Positions 8,071 through 16,656 of a stretch of 64,000 bases of DNA are shown one piece after another; the first letter of the stretch is position 1; each line of letters starts with the position of its first letter. The position numbers were made by a program, and so were the translations under genes. Below the pieces are notes generated by a model. It did no database searches. It was given only the letters and a program-made list of their open reading frames with translations, and was not told the origin of the DNA. The stretch is from contig CALVDF010000006.1 in NCBI GenBank assembly GCA_944326245.1, positions 1 through 64,000 of the forward strand. Reading direction: 5' to 3'. The DNA is from an uncultured Bacteroidales bacterium (GTDB lineage Bacteria; Bacteroidota; Bacteroidia; Bacteroidales; UBA932).

Positions 8071-9944
8071 CGCTTGTCTTTTTTGGGCGGTACGTAGTCA
8101 GGGCTGGCCGGAACCTTGTGGAGCAGATTCGCATCCAGCATTTTCTGTTCCAGCCATTTCCTTTCTGGTGATATGGTGCCGTTGAGGTATTTCTCTACCA
8201 TCAGGGAGGCTACAGGGGCAGCCCAGGTAGCTCCGTATCCGGCATTTTCTATGTACACGGCTATTGCAATCTGCGGATTCTCCCTCGGGGCGAAGCAGAC
8301 GAATACTGCATGTTCGTCCCCGTGCGGGTTCTCGGCCGTCCCGGTCTTTCCGCAGATGTCCAGGCCTTCTACTGCCGCTACCCTGGCCGTGGCCCCTGAA
8401 CCGTATGGAGCGTTGACTGCCTGGTACATGCCTTCGATCACCTTCTCGAAGTGAGACGTGTCGACCATGGTCAGATGTTTGCGGCTGTACTGCGCATCGA
8501 TGGTATCGTTGCCGTGGTATCTTACGATATGGGGAATCCGGTACCATCCCCTGTTGGCAATTGTTGCGGCCAGATTGGCGAGATGCAGGGGAGTGCATCC
8601 AAGTTCCCCCTGGCCTATGGACAGGGATATCACTGACAGGGCTTTCCAGCCTCCCTGACCGTATACTTTGTCATAGGTCCTGGAGGTGGGTACGAAACCC
8701 GGCGTTTCGGAGGGGAAGTCTGAACCGAGTCTGGTGCCGAATCCGAAACTTCGTACATATTCGGCCCACTTGTCCAGGGCTTTGGATTCGGAACCGTATG
8801 CCGGATTTTCCAGAATGTCGCGGAACAGATAGCAGAAGTAGGAGTTGCATGATACCATGATGGCCTCAGTGAAGTCTACAGGGGATTTGTGGCTATGGCA
8901 TCCTACAGTTATGCCGCGGGCAGAGAATCCGTTGTGGCATGGAAATTCCGTTTTTGTCCCCACGACCCCTTCCTGCAACCCTATCAGGCCGTTTACAAGC
9001 TTGAACACGGATCCTGGAGGCTGCGGTGACATCACGGCCCTGTTGAACATGGGCTTGAATGGGTCTGCAGCTATGCTGCTGTAATGCTTGTTGATCTCCC
9101 CCAGTACCGAGACATCTATGCCGGGCGAGGATATCATGGACAGTATTTCTCCTGTGGCCGGTTCTATCGCGATTACGGATCCTACTTTGTTGCGCATAAG
9201 TTCTTCACCGTAGTTCTGCAGCTCGGCATCTATGGTCGATGTTACATCCGTTCCTGCGACAGCCGGCTTGTCGAAGGCTCCGTCGTGGTATGATGACTGT
9301 ATGCGGTTGCTGGCATCACGCAGGTAGATGCTGTAGCCCTTCTCTCCGCGCAGCATGGGTTCGCAAGTCTCCTCCAGTCCGGTACGGCCTGTGTAGTCAC
9401 CGACAGTGTAGTCAGGGTGCTTGTCCAGAAAATCACGGTCCACCTCCGTTACATATCCCAGCAGGTTTCCCCCCGCGTTGTACGGATACATTCTGGTTGT
9501 GCGGGGGACTCCCTTGAATTCGGGGAATTTATGGGCCATTTCGATGAACCGGCTGTACTGCTCCTGTGAGATCTGGCTGACAAACGTGACGGTCCTGTAT
9601 CCTATGCGGGTGCGGTACTGGCGGTATTCGCGGAATCTGTTGCGCACGAACTCGGGGCTCAGGTCCAGAATCCTGCACAGTTCCATCGTGTCCAGATTTT
9701 TGACGTATCGTGGGGTGACCATGATGTCGTAGGTGTTTTTGTTCCCTACGAGTACTTTCCCGTGCCTGTCCAGAATCAGGCCTCTGGCCGGATACCGCGT
9801 CTGGTAGTACAGGGCATTGTTGTCGGCGCTGACCTTGAAGCTGTTGTCAAGCAATTGCAGACGGAAAAGCTGTGTGGCCAGTATCAGGAATGCCGCGGCC
9901 AGGCCTATCATGAGATATTGGAATCTGTGGTTGTCTGATGCCAT
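8067..9944 (-). CDS. mrdA: penicillin-binding protein 2 (class B PBP)
   Basis: A 625-residue transpeptidase that cross-links peptidoglycan in the elongasome as the partner of RodA. One N-terminal membrane anchor (about residues 9-28) is followed by the PBP dimerisation domain and the transpeptidase domain. The catalytic motifs are visible: SVFK with nucleophile S312, SCN, and KTG with K533. Length is normal for PBP2. The gene starts 5 bp after mreD and overlaps rodA by 4 bp, inside the purH-mreBCD-mrdA-rodA operon. Confidence 0.96.
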   Translation of the reverse strand: MASDNHRFQYLMIGLAAAFLILATQLFRLQLLDNSFKVSADNNALYYQTRYPARGLILDRHGKVLVGNKNTYDIMVTPRYVKNLDTMELCRILDLSPEFVRNRFREYRQYRTRIGYRTVTFVSQISQEQYSRFIEMAHKFPEFKGVPRTTRMYPYNAGGNLLGYVTEVDRDFLDKHPDYTVGDYTGRTGLEETCEPMLRGEKGYSIYLRDASNRIQSSYHDGAFDKPAVAGTDVTSTIDAELQNYGEELMRNKVGSVIAIEPATGEILSMISSPGIDVSVLGEINKHYSSIAADPFKPMFNRAVMSPQPPGSVFKLVNGLIGLQEGVVGTKTEFPCHNGFSARGITVGCHSHKSPVDFTEAIMVSCNSYFCYLFRDILENPAYGSESKALDKWAEYVRSFGFGTRLGSDFPSETPGFVPTSRTYDKVYGQGGWKALSVISLSIGQGELGCTPLHLANLAATIANRGWYRIPHIVRYHGNDTIDAQYSRKHLTMVDTSHFEKVIEGMYQAVNAPYGSGATARVAAVEGLDICGKTGTAENPHGDEHAVFVCFAPRENPQIAIAVYIENAGYGATWAAPVASLMVEKYLNGTISPERKWLEQKMLDANLLHKVPASPDYVPPKKDKR

Positions 9945-9949
9945 GGCTG

Positions 9950-10456
9950 TTATTTTCTTCTGCCGTTGTCAGAGGTTATGGCATACAGGAATCCCATGAT
10001 GGCCGTATTGGCGGCCAGGGATATGCCGGTACGTATCAGATTCTGTCCTGCAGGACGGAATCCGGAACTGTCCAGCAGGATGTATACCAGCAGGTAGACC
10101 AGAGTCAGAGGCAGGGTGTAGAGAATAAAGTTTCTCAGTCCCATTGTGCCTATGTCCTGGCGTTTTTCCTTTTCTCTGGGAGCGGCTATGCGGAATACTG
10201 TTTTCCGGCACAGGGCTACGGCCGTCATTGCAGCTGCCGACATGCCTATGATGCCGTTTCCAAGTACATCTACAATAATCCCTACTGCAAATCCGACAAT
10301 CATCGACGGTATTGCCCCCCATCTGGGCGGAAGTGTCAGGACTATATACAGGCAGAGTGCAATGTCCAGATATACTGTCATGTTGACGTAATTGTCGATG
10401 GCTGCCTGTGCCAGGATAAGCAGCAGTGCAAGAATTATGTGTCTGGCAGCTGTCAT
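9950..10456 (-). CDS. mreD: rod-shape determining protein MreD
   Basis: A 168-residue, very hydrophobic protein with about five membrane helices, in the invariant mreD position between mreC and mrdA. MreD is an inner-membrane part of the elongasome that works with MreC. The sequence itself is poorly conserved in this family, so the call depends on size, topology and gene order. Its ATG overlaps the mreC stop by 4 bp. Confidence 0.9.
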   Translation of the reverse strand: MTAARHIILALLLILAQAAIDNYVNMTVYLDIALCLYIVLTLPPRWGAIPSMIVGFAVGIIVDVLGNGIIGMSAAAMTAVALCRKTVFRIAAPREKEKRQDIGTMGLRNFILYTLPLTLVYLLVYILLDSSGFRPAGQNLIRTGISLAANTAIMGFLYAITSDNGRRK

Positions 10457-11301
10457 GGCCTGTCACCTCCCTGTTCCGCCCCTTCGTCTGTAAGGGCCTC
10501 TATTTCGTGGATGTCCCTGCGTGATACCACATAAACTTGCCTGAGTCTGGGAAATTCTTCGAACAGTTCTATGGTAAGGTCATAATTGACTCCGTCGCGG
10601 AGCTCGTGCCTTACCACTGTCCCGACCGGTATCCCGGGAGGATATATGAGTGAGTAACCGCTCGAAACTACCGTGTCTCCCTCTTCGAATACGGTATGTA
10701 CGGGAATGTCGTGCAGAATGGTCCGTCTTGCGCTCTGTCCGTTCCATCTGAGGACACCGAACGTATTGGTTCTCGAAAGGGTGGCGCTGGCCATATTGTC
10801 TATGTCCAGCAGTGAGGATACTTTCGAGTAATGTTCGCTTGTACTCAGGACATACCCGACCAGGCCACGGTACGTAATTACTCCCATGTCTTCTTTGATG
10901 CCGTCGCTGCGGCCTTTGTCTATGATAAGGATGTTGTGCAGCCGGTCTGTGCTGTTGGATACGATTTGGGCCGGGATGTAGTCAAACAGGGGACTTGCCG
11001 GCGGCATCGTAAGGGAATCTGCAGCGGCCAGATTGCCCAGTGCGATGCGCAGCATGTCATTTTCCTGGCGGAGCGATGCGTTCTCGTCAGCCAGTGTACG
11101 GTTGACTTTGCCTAGCCTGAAATATCCGCTTATGTTCCCGAAGCCCGACGACAGCGTGTTGGTTACGGACGATATGGAATTGACTATATCGGAGCGCTGC
11201 ACGACACTGTTGCCGGATATGAGCCAAAGTGCGGCCGCTTCCAGCAGGATAAATACAAGAAGGTTGACAAGGTGCAGTATGTATTGGTTCCGGCCTTTCA
11301 T
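10453..11301 (-). CDS. mreC: rod-shape determining protein MreC
   Basis: A 282-residue bitopic protein. An N-terminal membrane helix (about 9-30) is followed by a coiled coil (about 60-90) and the periplasmic beta-rich MreC core; typical core elements are LIIDKGRSDGI-MGV and the later VVSSGYS--YPPGIPVG. MreC links the cytoplasmic MreB filaments to PBP2 and RodA. It starts 18 bp after mreB and overlaps mreD by 4 bp. Confidence 0.95.
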   Translation of the reverse strand: MKGRNQYILHLVNLLVFILLEAAALWLISGNSVVQRSDIVNSISSVTNTLSSGFGNISGYFRLGKVNRTLADENASLRQENDMLRIALGNLAAADSLTMPPASPLFDYIPAQIVSNSTDRLHNILIIDKGRSDGIKEDMGVITYRGLVGYVLSTSEHYSKVSSLLDIDNMASATLSRTNTFGVLRWNGQSARRTILHDIPVHTVFEEGDTVVSSGYSLIYPPGIPVGTVVRHELRDGVNYDLTIELFEEFPRLRQVYVVSRRDIHEIEALTDEGAEQGGDRP

Positions 11302-11319
11302 CAGCAGTCTCAGGGAAGG

Positions 11320-12339
11320 CTACCGCATGAGGAATGGATACTGGGAAGGATTTCTCAGCGCTATGCTGGTGCCTCTGGCCACTGCCCGCAGCGGATCTTC
11401 TCCCACATGGAACGGTATATTTATCTTGTCGTACAGACGCTTGTCAAGACCTCTAAGCAGGGCCCCGCCTCCTGTTAGGAAGATGCCTTTCTGTACGATG
11501 TCCTGATACAGCTCCGGAGGAGTCTGTTCGAGAACCTGGAGCACTGCTGTCTCTATCTTTGCCACTGACTTGTCCAGGCAGTGTGCCACTTCCTGGCTTG
11601 TGACTGCGATCTCGACGGGGTGGGCTGTCATCAGGTTGGGGCCGCGCACTATGAACGGTTCGGGTGTTTCTTCCAGGTCGGGGATGGCAGCACCGATGCG
11701 GATTTTTATCTCCTCGGAAGTGATCTCTCCGACCTTGATATTGTGCTGCTGACGCATGTACTGCTGGATGTCGGAGGTGAATACGTCTCCTGCAACCCTG
11801 ATGGACTGACTGGTAACGATGCCTCCGAGTGATATTACGGCGATTTCCGATGTGCCGCCTCCTATGTCCACTATCATGTTCCCGGTAGGGGCATTGACAT
11901 CCAGGCCTATACCCATTGCGGCAGCCATAGGCTCGAAGATCATGTAGATGTCCCTGGCCCCGGCATGCTCGGCTGAGTCACGGACAGCCCTTATCTCAAC
12001 CTCAGTGCTGCCTTTGGGGATGCAGATCACCATTTTGAGGTTGGGGGTGAAGAATGTCCGTTTATAGTTTATCATCTTGACGAAACCTCTGATCATCTGC
12101 TCTGCGGCATTGAAGTCGGCAATGACTCCGTCGCGCAGGGGACGTACTGTCTTGATGTTGGGGTTTGTCTTCTCGTACATGAGCTTGGCCTTCTGTCCTA
12201 CGGCGATGGCTTTGCCTGTCGTCTGGTCAAAGGCTATTACGGACGGCTCGTCCACAACTATCTTTCCGTCCTGAAGGATAACGGTATTGGCGGTACCGAG
12301 GTCCATCGCCAGTTCCTGTGTCAGAAATGAGAATCCCAT
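11320..12339 (-). CDS. mreB: rod-shape actin homologue MreB
   Basis: A 339-residue actin-fold ATPase, of normal length, that guides lateral cell-wall synthesis. Nucleotide-binding elements of the family are clear: the N-terminal phosphate-1 motif AMDLGTANT, the connecting segment near GARDIYMIFEPMAAAMG, phosphate-2 VDIGGGTSE and the C-terminal adenosine motif LTGGGALLRG. It begins 33 bp after purH, probably co-transcribed with it. Confidence 0.97.
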   Translation of the reverse strand: MGFSFLTQELAMDLGTANTVILQDGKIVVDEPSVIAFDQTTGKAIAVGQKAKLMYEKTNPNIKTVRPLRDGVIADFNAAEQMIRGFVKMINYKRTFFTPNLKMVICIPKGSTEVEIRAVRDSAEHAGARDIYMIFEPMAAAMGIGLDVNAPTGNMIVDIGGGTSEIAVISLGGIVTSQSIRVAGDVFTSDIQQYMRQQHNIKVGEITSEEIKIRIGAAIPDLEETPEPFIVRGPNLMTAHPVEIAVTSQEVAHCLDKSVAKIETAVLQVLEQTPPELYQDIVQKGIFLTGGGALLRGLDKRLYDKINIPFHVGEDPLRAVARGTSIALRNPSQYPFLMR

Positions 12340-12372
12340 ATCGGTTGATTGGTTTAATTCGTTTGGAGTATG

Positions 12373-13899
12373 TTAGTGTTTGAAGTGTCTGTGTCCGGTC
12401 ATGACCATTGCCATGCCGTGGGCGTTGCAGTATTCGACGCTGTCGTTGTCCCTGATGGAACCGCCCGGATGGATGACCGCCTTGATGCCGGCCTTGTCGG
12501 CTATCTCCACGCAGTCGGAGAACGGGAAGAATGCATCAGAAGCCATTACGGCGCCTTCGAGGGAAAATCCGAAGCTGTGCGCCTTCTCTATGGCCTGCTT
12601 GAGGGCATCAACCCTTGATGTCTGTCCTATACCGCTGGCAATCAGGCGGTGGTCCTTGGCAAGGACTATCGCATTGGACTTGGAGTGCTTGACTATTATG
12701 TTGGCGAAAAGCATGTCATCAATCTGTCCGCGGGTGGGTTCCGTCTTGGTTACGGTCTTGAGGTCTGCAGGAGACTCCTTGAAAGTGTCCCTGTCCTGTA
12801 CCAGGACGCCTCCCAGCATGGACCTGAACTTGATGTCCGAAGGACGGGCGGAAGCGTTGCGCAGTATTATGCGGTTCTTCTTGCCTTCAAGTATTTCCAA
12901 AGCTTCGGGAGAGTAGTCTGGAGCTATAATCACTTCAAAGAATATCTTGTGCATCTCCTCAGCAGTCTCCTTGTCTATAGGTCTGTTGGACACTATGATG
13001 CCGCCGAAAGCGGATACCGGGTCGGCCTCCAGCGCAGAATTCCATGCTTCGAGTACTGTCGCACCTTCGGCGCATCCGCATGCGTTGTTGTGCTTGATGA
13101 CTGCAACTGCGGTACGGTCGAAGTCCGAAATGAGCTCCAGTGCCGCTTCGATGTCGAGCATGTTGTTGTAGGATATCTCCTTCCCGTGCAGCTGAACCGG
13201 CAGGGCATCTTCTGACCCGAAGAACATGGCCTTCTGATGGGGGTTCTCGCCATAGCGCAGATGTGTGGGACGCGTTTCGCTGGCCGTGAATGCAGGTATG
13301 TTCTCCTTGCGGTTGAAGTATTGGAAGATGTGCGTATCGTATCCGGAGCTCTTAAGGAATGCCCTGGCCGCAAACATCCTTCTGTCCTCAATGGAAGAGA
13401 ATCCTTTCTTCGACTTCAGAAGCTCCAGCAGGTCTGCGTACGAGTCCTTGCCAGGCACAATGATCACGTCGCGGAAGTTCTTGGCGGCGGCCCTGATGAG
13501 GGTTATGCCTCCGATATCTATTTTCTCGATTATCTCGTCTTCGGATGCGCCCTTGGCTACGTATTCCTCGAAAGGATAGAGGTCCACTATTACAAGGTCG
13601 ATGCCCGGTATCCCGTATTTTTCCCTCTCGTCCAGGTCTCCCTGCTCTTCCCTTCGGTACAGTATGCCGCCCATGACTTTGGGATGCAGGGTCTTTACCC
13701 TTCCTCCGAATATGGACGGATATCCTGTAACATCCTCCACTGCTGTAACAGGAATGTTATGCGATGTCAGGTATTGTTGGGTACCCCCTGTGGACAATAT
13801 CTCCACACCGAGGTTAACCAGCTCATTGGCAATGTCTAGAATGAGGTTCTTGTCGTACACTGAGATCAGTGCTCTCTGGATTTTTCTGTCGTGGCTCAT
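12373..13899 (-). CDS. purH: bifunctional AICAR transformylase / IMP cyclohydrolase
   Basis: About 508 residues. The N-terminal MGS-like domain (residues 1-150 or so; ALISVYDK, STGGTQQYL, GGRVKTLHPKVMGGIL) is the IMP cyclohydrolase and the C-terminal domain is the formyltransferase (LRYGENPHQKA, KHNNACGCA, and the ending AVIHPGGSIRD). It catalyses the last two steps of purine synthesis to IMP. I start at the ATG at 13899; an in-frame ATG 48 bp upstream lies inside the AT-rich promoter region and adds residues not expected in the family. purH ahead of mreB is a recurrent Bacteroidota arrangement. Confidence 0.97.
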   Translation of the reverse strand: MSHDRKIQRALISVYDKNLILDIANELVNLGVEILSTGGTQQYLTSHNIPVTAVEDVTGYPSIFGGRVKTLHPKVMGGILYRREEQGDLDEREKYGIPGIDLVIVDLYPFEEYVAKGASEDEIIEKIDIGGITLIRAAAKNFRDVIIVPGKDSYADLLELLKSKKGFSSIEDRRMFAARAFLKSSGYDTHIFQYFNRKENIPAFTASETRPTHLRYGENPHQKAMFFGSEDALPVQLHGKEISYNNMLDIEAALELISDFDRTAVAVIKHNNACGCAEGATVLEAWNSALEADPVSAFGGIIVSNRPIDKETAEEMHKIFFEVIIAPDYSPEALEILEGKKNRIILRNASARPSDIKFRSMLGGVLVQDRDTFKESPADLKTVTKTEPTRGQIDDMLFANIIVKHSKSNAIVLAKDHRLIASGIGQTSRVDALKQAIEKAHSFGFSLEGAVMASDAFFPFSDCVEIADKAGIKAVIHPGGSIRDNDSVEYCNAHGMAMVMTGHRHFKH

Positions 13900-13946
13900 A
13901 TCGTAAGAAAACTTTTTTGTTATGCCGTTTTTATGGCATCCGGCCA

Positions 13947-13954
13947 CAAAAATA
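13947..13954 (-). promoter_or_regulatory. candidate -7 box for the purH-mre-rodA operon
   Basis: TATTTTTG on the minus strand matches TAnnTTTG, 47 bp before the chosen purH ATG, within an AT-rich divergent gap shared with ispD. No well-spaced TTTG -33 element is seen. Confidence 0.45.
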
Positions 13955-13976
13955 ACAATAAATAATATATAAATCG

Positions 13977-13984
13977 TACATTTG
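13977..13984 (+). promoter_or_regulatory. candidate -7 box for ispD
   Basis: TACATTTG is an exact match to TAnnTTTG, ending 23 bp before the ispD ATG. The -33 element is not evident. Confidence 0.5.
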
Positions 13985-14007
13985 AAAAAATTATTTTCTC
14001 AAAGTTT

Positions 14008-14715
14008 ATGCGTGAAAGATTTGTCATAATTCCAGCGGGTGGAACCGGCTCCAGAATGGGCTCGGAGCTGCCCAAACAGATGCTTGATCTGCTAGGCAAG
14101 CCGGTTCTGCGACGTACGGCAGAACTGTTTATGGCACTGCCGTTCAAGGTCGGCATTATCATTTCAATCAACCCTTCCATTAAGGGCATGTGGCTGGAAT
14201 ATTGCAAAAACAACAACTTTGTTTTTCCGCATATCCTGATTTCCGGAGGAATCACCCGTTTCCATTCTGTGAAAAAGGCAATGAAGTATCTTCCTGACGG
14301 AGCTCTTGTGGCCGTGCATGACGGTGTACGGCCGCTTATGAAGCGAGAGGATGTTGTGGCTGCATACGCGGAGGCTGAAGATTATCCGGCGGTGGTTCCG
14401 GTACTTCCCGTAGCGGATTCCATGCGGGAATTGTGTGACGGGAATGCGGGAGCGGGGGGTGTGTGCGTGGCATCGCATATTGTTGACCGCAGCCGGTACC
14501 GCCTGGTGCAGACGCCTCAGATTTTCCATACCGAGGTATTGAAAAAGGCGTATGAAGCAGCTTATTCCCCGGAGTTTACCGATGATGCTTCAGTTGTGGA
14601 AAAAAGCGGCGTACCTTTGCATTTCCGTGCAGGCAGCCGCTTCAATATAAAGCTGACTACGCCTGAAGACATGGATCTGGCCCGTGCAGTCCTTTCTTCC
14701 GGGCTGCTTAAATGA
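14008..14715 (+). CDS. ispD: 2-C-methyl-D-erythritol 4-phosphate cytidylyltransferase
   Basis: A 235-residue enzyme of the MEP isoprenoid pathway that joins CTP and methylerythritol phosphate. The N-terminal nucleotide-binding loop IIPAGGTGSRMGSELPKQ is diagnostic; later AVHDGVRPL and the TPQIF segment match the family, as does the C-terminal IKLTTPEDM. It is of standard length. It is a single gene whose 3' end overlaps the 3' end of prmC by 8 bp. Confidence 0.96.
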   Translation: MRERFVIIPAGGTGSRMGSELPKQMLDLLGKPVLRRTAELFMALPFKVGIIISINPSIKGMWLEYCKNNNFVFPHILISGGITRFHSVKKAMKYLPDGALVAVHDGVRPLMKREDVVAAYAEAEDYPAVVPVLPVADSMRELCDGNAGAGGVCVASHIVDRSRYRLVQTPQIFHTEVLKKAYEAAYSPEFTDDASVVEKSGVPLHFRAGSRFNIKLTTPEDMDLARAVLSSGLLK

Positions 14716-15628
14716 CAGTCCATTTTGTAAATGTAACGAACCTGTTCTTGCCATGCAGGTCCTGCAGGATTTCGACTTCACTGAATCCCCTGCCTTCATA
14801 CAGTTCCTTGACCTGTGGCCCGAAAGCCTCGTTTATCTCCAGCCAGCATTTCCCTCCCGGTATCAGCAGTGCCTGTGCCCATCCGGCCAGAGCCTTGTAG
14901 TATCGGAGCGGGTCGCTGTCGGGTACGAAGAGTGCGGTGTCAGGTTCATAGTTAAGGACATTGGGGGCCATGAAATCCTTTTCCGAGTCGCAGACGTAGG
15001 GAGGGTTCGAGACCAGTATGTCCAGATCTTCCATATTGGGAATGTCACCGGTGTCCCTGTCCTCAGCTTCCGGGGGACCGGACAGGATGTCTGCCTTGAA
15101 AAAGACGGGAGACACCGGTACGGGCTGGCGGCAGGCTTCGTCCAGATAGATTTTCTGTTCCCTGGCAACTTTCAGGGCTGCTTCATCGTTGTCGATGGCA
15201 AATACTTCCGCTTTGGGAAATGCCGCTGCCAATGTCCATGCTATGCAGCCTGAACCTGTACCTGCATCGAGAATCCTCGGCTCGCGGATACGGGACCTGC
15301 GTATGTCCGCTTCGACAAGGCGGCATAACTGGGCTGTTTCGGGCCTGGGTATGAGGACTGATTCGTCCACATGGAAGATGTGCCCCTCAAATTCTTCCTG
15401 ACCTATGACATATTGGACCGGCCTGTCGGCAGCCAGCTCGTCCAGGGCATTCTGCATCCTTGTCAGATCGGGTTTCGGTATCACGACATTCGGCTCTACG
15501 GAATACTCGTACTCCGACAGACCCAGAAAGTGGGATAGTATCCTTATGGAGATGGCTTTCGCTTCACCGGGGGAATAGTTGCCGGCGAGACTGTCTGTGG
15601 CTTTGGTTACGAACTCCTTCCGCGTCAT
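14708..15628 (-). CDS. prmC: peptide chain release factor N5-glutamine methyltransferase
   Basis: A 306-residue SAM-dependent methyltransferase (HemK/PrmC) that methylates the GGQ glutamine of release factors. The N-terminal helical domain is followed by the Rossmann domain with the SAM motif LDAGTGSGCIA and the catalytic NPPYV motif; VLIPRPETAQL precedes the SAM site as usual. Its target RF2 is encoded at 62326-63415. It starts 3 bp after ddl. The 3' end overlaps ispD on the other strand. Confidence 0.95.
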   Translation of the reverse strand: MTRKEFVTKATDSLAGNYSPGEAKAISIRILSHFLGLSEYEYSVEPNVVIPKPDLTRMQNALDELAADRPVQYVIGQEEFEGHIFHVDESVLIPRPETAQLCRLVEADIRRSRIREPRILDAGTGSGCIAWTLAAAFPKAEVFAIDNDEAALKVAREQKIYLDEACRQPVPVSPVFFKADILSGPPEAEDRDTGDIPNMEDLDILVSNPPYVCDSEKDFMAPNVLNYEPDTALFVPDSDPLRYYKALAGWAQALLIPGGKCWLEINEAFGPQVKELYEGRGFSEVEILQDLHGKNRFVTFTKWTVI

Positions 15629-15631
15629 ACT

Positions 15632-16651
15632 TTACTCGGTCCTGTCTATGATGCCGGTGAGGAAGTCTTCCATGCTCATGCCGGCCTGACGTACCATCTG
15701 CGGTACCAGACTTGCTGCTGTCATGCCGGGATTTGGATTGATTTCCAGAAAATAGGGGTAGCCGTCCACTCCGAGTATGAAGTCCATGCGGACCAGCCCC
15801 GAGCATCCCAGCCGTTCGAATATCTTTACTGCATCGTTCTGTATTCTCACCCGGTCTGCTTCCGGTATGTGTGCCGGGCATATCTCACTGCTGGCTCCGT
15901 TGTATTTGGCATCGTAGTCGAAAAACTCGTTGCGCGGGATAATCTCGATCAGAGGCAGGGCACGGGCTCCTTCAGGAGAGCTGTATACTCCGCAGTCAAT
16001 CTCCCTGCCTGAAACGGATTTTTCCACTATTACTGTATCGCTTTCTTCGAATGCCTTTTTCAGGGCCGCGTCCATCCCGTCGGGATGTTTGACCTTGGTT
16101 ACTCCGAAGCTTGAGCCTCCTCCGCAGGGCTTGACGAAGGCCGGAAGTCCTACTTTTGCAGCTATGTCGTCAGGATCGTACAGATCTCCGCGACGCAGCA
16201 TCATGTCGTCGGCCAGGTGGATGCCGCTGTCCCTGAGATACGATTTGCATGCATATTTGTCAAAGGCTATGGCTGCGCACTGGGACGAGCATCCTACGTA
16301 GGTAATGCCGAGCATCTCGAAATACGCCTGAAGCCTGCCGTTCTCTCCAGGGTCCCCGTGGATAATGATGAATACCTTGTCGAAAGATACTTTACTTCCT
16401 CCAGCCGGGGTGAAGGAGAAGTCATTGCGGTCGATTGGCCATCTCTGTTCGCTTCCGTCCCCGGACGGAATGACGGCCCACCATCCTTCCCTGCATAGCA
16501 TGATTTCATATACCTTGCGCCCTGCGTTGCGCAGCCATCCTGCTACGGATTTTCCGCTCTTTACGGAGATTTCTATTTCAGAGGAGTAGCCTCCGTATAC
16601 TACTGCCAGAATCTGGTTTTCTACAGGCTTCATTGTATGTTCTGCTGTCAT
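15632..16651 (-). CDS. ddl: D-alanine--D-alanine ligase
   Basis: A 339-residue ATP-grasp enzyme making the D-Ala-D-Ala dipeptide for peptidoglycan precursors. Visible family features: an N-terminal VVYGGYSSE-SV-SG, HGDPGENGRLQAYFE, the ATP-grasp lysine stretch PAFVKPCGGGSSFGV, and the C-terminal metal-binding FLEINPNPGMT. An internal ATG at 16633 is an equally good start. It sits between PBP1A (5 bp upstream) and prmC, so this operon is partly a cell-wall unit. Confidence 0.95.
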   Translation of the reverse strand: MTAEHTMKPVENQILAVVYGGYSSEIEISVKSGKSVAGWLRNAGRKVYEIMLCREGWWAVIPSGDGSEQRWPIDRNDFSFTPAGGSKVSFDKVFIIIHGDPGENGRLQAYFEMLGITYVGCSSQCAAIAFDKYACKSYLRDSGIHLADDMMLRRGDLYDPDDIAAKVGLPAFVKPCGGGSSFGVTKVKHPDGMDAALKKAFEESDTVIVEKSVSGREIDCGVYSSPEGARALPLIEIIPRNEFFDYDAKYNGASSEICPAHIPEADRVRIQNDAVKIFERLGCSGLVRMDFILGVDGYPYFLEINPNPGMTAASLVPQMVRQAGMSMEDFLTGIIDRTE

Positions 16652-16656
16652 TTTGT